From the NCBI GenBank assembly GCA_950071955.1, contig CATMOC010000198.1, positions 1 to 6,865 on the forward strand: 6,865 nucleotides of DNA. Reading direction: 5' to 3'. Positions 5,954-6,865 of this stretch are shown here, one piece after another. The notes beneath the pieces are model-generated. The model did no database searches, was not told where the DNA came from, and worked only from the letters and a program-made list of their open reading frames with translations. Source of the stretch: an uncultured Mesorhizobium sp. Lineage in GTDB: Bacteria; Pseudomonadota; Alphaproteobacteria; Rhizobiales; Rhizobiaceae. Numbering within the stretch: the stretch's first letter is position 1; each line of letters begins with the position of its first letter. A program made the translations under genes and the position numbers.

Positions 5954-6715
5954 ATGAACGTCCACGTTTACACGCAACCTGGTTGATTCAGCTGCCGGAT
6001 ACTTGAGGAGTTCCTCAAGTCCAACGGAGTTCAGTATGAACACCACAATGTACTGGAAGACCATCAAGCGATGGAGGACCTGCGCAGCCGGGGCATCAAA
6101 GCCCTGCCGGTAACGATCATCGATGAAAAAGAGGTCATCATCGGCTACTTCCCCAAGAAACTGATACCTGCGTTCAAGCTAGACGTGAAGGTCGATCTAT
6201 CAAGCAAGACCGATTGGCTGGCCGACAAATACGAACAGATACTGAGCGCGGCGTGCCGGGCCACTATTCAGTTCTCCCAGGAGCAACTGGACGCCGACGT
6301 GCCGTGGCGTCCGTGGACCGGGCGGAAAACCGTCATGCACATCATGTCGTTCCCCGAAGTTGCCTACCTGAGCCACGAAGTGGGCAGCATGAGCCAAGAC
6401 GACATGCGGGCCTCGGACGAACGGCTGAAAGACGTTTATACCGCCGCCGAGATCGTCGAGTATGGCGAGAAGGTCCGTCACGACATCATCGTCTTCTTAA
6501 ATAGCGGCAATACCGAGGCCTTCGACCGGGAGGTGCCCGCCCACTACGGCGGTGAGGTTACGGTCCTGGAGTTGCTGAACATAATATTGAGCCACAGCAC
6601 CCATCATCTAAAGCAACTCTACCACTATATGGAAAACAACCTTGGCATCACTCCGGAAGCCCCGGCTTCGGACGCCGATCTCGATGGCATCCAAACTCCA
6701 GAAGCATTGTTCTAA
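5954..6715 (+). CDS. Candidate selenoprotein: glutaredoxin-DinB fusion with in-frame TGA (Sec11)
   Basis: If TGA at 5984-5986 is read as selenocysteine (U), this encodes 253 residues ending in TAA. Residues 1-75 are a glutaredoxin/NrdH-like domain. MNVHVYTQPG-U-FSCR gives a UxxC active site (11-14), where relatives have CxxC. ALPVTII carries the expected cis-Pro at 52, and IIGYFPKKL (62-70) matches the conserved G-(F/Y)-x-P-x-K-L end of the fold. Residues about 86-235 form a DinB-like four-helix domain with candidate metal-binding His129 and a HSTHHLKQL motif (214-222). DinB-fold enzymes include thiol-dependent transferases using bacillithiol or mycothiol, so a thiol-redox role is plausible; the actual substrate is unknown. 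Support for recoding comes from the GGAGG site, Grx homology on both sides of the TGA and the downstream SECIS-like hairpin. Alternatives are a nonsense mutation or sequencing error. An ATG at 6071 would give only a 214-residue protein lacking the active site. Confidence 0.85.
5997..6022 (+). promoter_or_regulatory. Putative bacterial SECIS element
   Basis: ACTTGAGG (6001-6008) pairs perfectly with CCTCAAGT (6013-6020) around tetraloop AGTT. GG (5997-5998) can pair with CC (6021-6022) across a 2-nt bulge. The apical loop begins 22 nt after the TGA and has G at its second position. Known bacterial SECIS elements, which recruit SelB, lie inside the coding region directly after the UGA, with the loop roughly 16-37 nt downstream and a G among the first two loop bases. 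This hairpin fits each criterion. Confidence 0.8.
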
Positions 6716-6738
6716 GGTATCTACCGAACAAGACGGTT

Positions 6739-6784
6739 AGTCCTTCCGCATGCAGACGATCTGCCGCGGAAGGACTCTATTTTT
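6739..6784 (+). terminator. Intrinsic terminator after the Grx-DinB gene
   Basis: AGTCCTTCCGC (6739-6749) pairs perfectly with GCGGAAGGACT (6766-6776), an 11-bp stem. An inner GCAGA (6752-6756)/TCTGC (6760-6764) stem closes a CGA triloop. The hairpin is followed by CTATTTTT. It ends only a few bases before the next gene's ribosome site, leaving no room for a separate promoter in between, so it might also work as an attenuator for that gene. Confidence 0.85.
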
Positions 6785-6787
6785 ACC

Positions 6788-6794
6788 GGAGGGG
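6788..6794 (+). promoter_or_regulatory. Ribosome binding site of the GMC oxidoreductase gene
   Basis: GGAGGGG lies just before the ATG at 6797 and directly after the U-tract of the preceding terminator. Confidence 0.75.
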
Positions 6795-6796
6795 AC

Positions 6797-6865
6797 ATGA
6801 AATACGATTATATAGTTCTGGGCGCCGGCTCGGCCGGATCGATCGTCGCAACCCGGCTTTCCGAA
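6797..6865 (+). CDS. GMC-family flavin oxidoreductase, N-terminal fragment
   Basis: The first 23 codons are present; the gene runs off the right edge. The peptide starts MKYDYIVLGAGSAGSIVATR. The GAGSAG stretch is the GxGxxG dinucleotide-binding motif at the extreme N terminus, followed by ATRLSE. DYI(V/I)(V/L)GAGSAG...A.RLSE is the hallmark opening of the glucose-methanol-choline (GMC) FAD-dependent oxidoreductases, which include choline dehydrogenase and alcohol dehydrogenases. The substrate cannot be told from this fragment. It lies 81 bp downstream of the Grx-DinB gene on the same strand but is separated from it by a strong terminator hairpin. Confidence 0.85.
   Translation, partial: MKYDYIVLGAGSAGSIVATRLSE

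Noticed and set aside
5984..5986. TGA read as tryptophan under an alternative genetic code
   Set aside because: Trp at the first catalytic position of a glutaredoxin active site makes no sense, and the SECIS-like hairpin explains the codon better.
6071..6715. Shorter start at ATG 6071 for the DinB protein
   Set aside because: It would begin inside the glutaredoxin fold and discard the active site. The strong GGAGG site is upstream of 5954, and no comparable site precedes 6071.

Overview
The window appears to join two unrelated genomic backgrounds, meeting at about 5339-5361. The left three quarters (1-5338) is very GC-rich, with G/C at nearly every third codon position. It carries an alphaproteobacterial, probably Hyphomicrobiales (Mesorhizobium/Aminobacter-like), tryptophan and aromatic-acid catabolism cluster. 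A RIME-like intergenic palindrome of the kind scattered through rhizobial genomes supports that placement. The right quarter (5362-6865) is clearly lower in GC, uses codons such as ATA, TTA and TTG freely, and looks like Chloroflexota (SAR202/Dehalococcoidia-like). The taxonomic placements are inferred from protein style and repeats; no search was run.

Left block, all on the minus strand and so read from high to low coordinates. First comes the C-terminal half of an aryl-CoA ligase, probably 2-aminobenzoate (anthranilate)-CoA ligase. It is followed by kynureninase (kynU), tryptophan 2,3-dioxygenase (kynA), a periplasmic branched-chain-amino-acid-type binding protein, a LivH-type permease and the start of a LivM-type permease. 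Ligase/kynU and kynU/kynA overlap by 4 bp each (GTGA and ATGA), so they are probably translationally coupled. The logic is uptake of a substrate by a Liv-type ABC importer, tryptophan to N-formylkynurenine (KynA), kynurenine to anthranilate (KynU), and activation of anthranilate to its CoA thioester. No kynurenine formamidase is seen in the window. Tandem hairpins separate kynA from the binding-protein gene, and the RIME-like palindrome separates the binding-protein gene from livH.

Right block. A lipoprotein with a Pro/Thr-rich stalk is on the minus strand. It is frameshifted at a six-base homopolymer and loses its C terminus at the junction. About 225 bp of intergenic DNA follows. Then, on the plus strand, comes the most interesting gene: a glutaredoxin domain fused to a DinB-fold domain. 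Its first active-site cysteine codon is replaced by an in-frame TGA, giving UxxC. A perfect 8-bp hairpin lies 22 nt after the TGA, as expected for a bacterial SECIS element. The gene is therefore a strong candidate selenoprotein; conventional calling would lose its first 39 residues. A long intrinsic-terminator hairpin follows, and the start of a GMC-type flavin oxidoreductase runs off the end.

The junction truncates two genes at once inside low-complexity sequence. It most simply looks like a chimeric metagenomic assembly, although a real recombination cannot be excluded from sequence alone.
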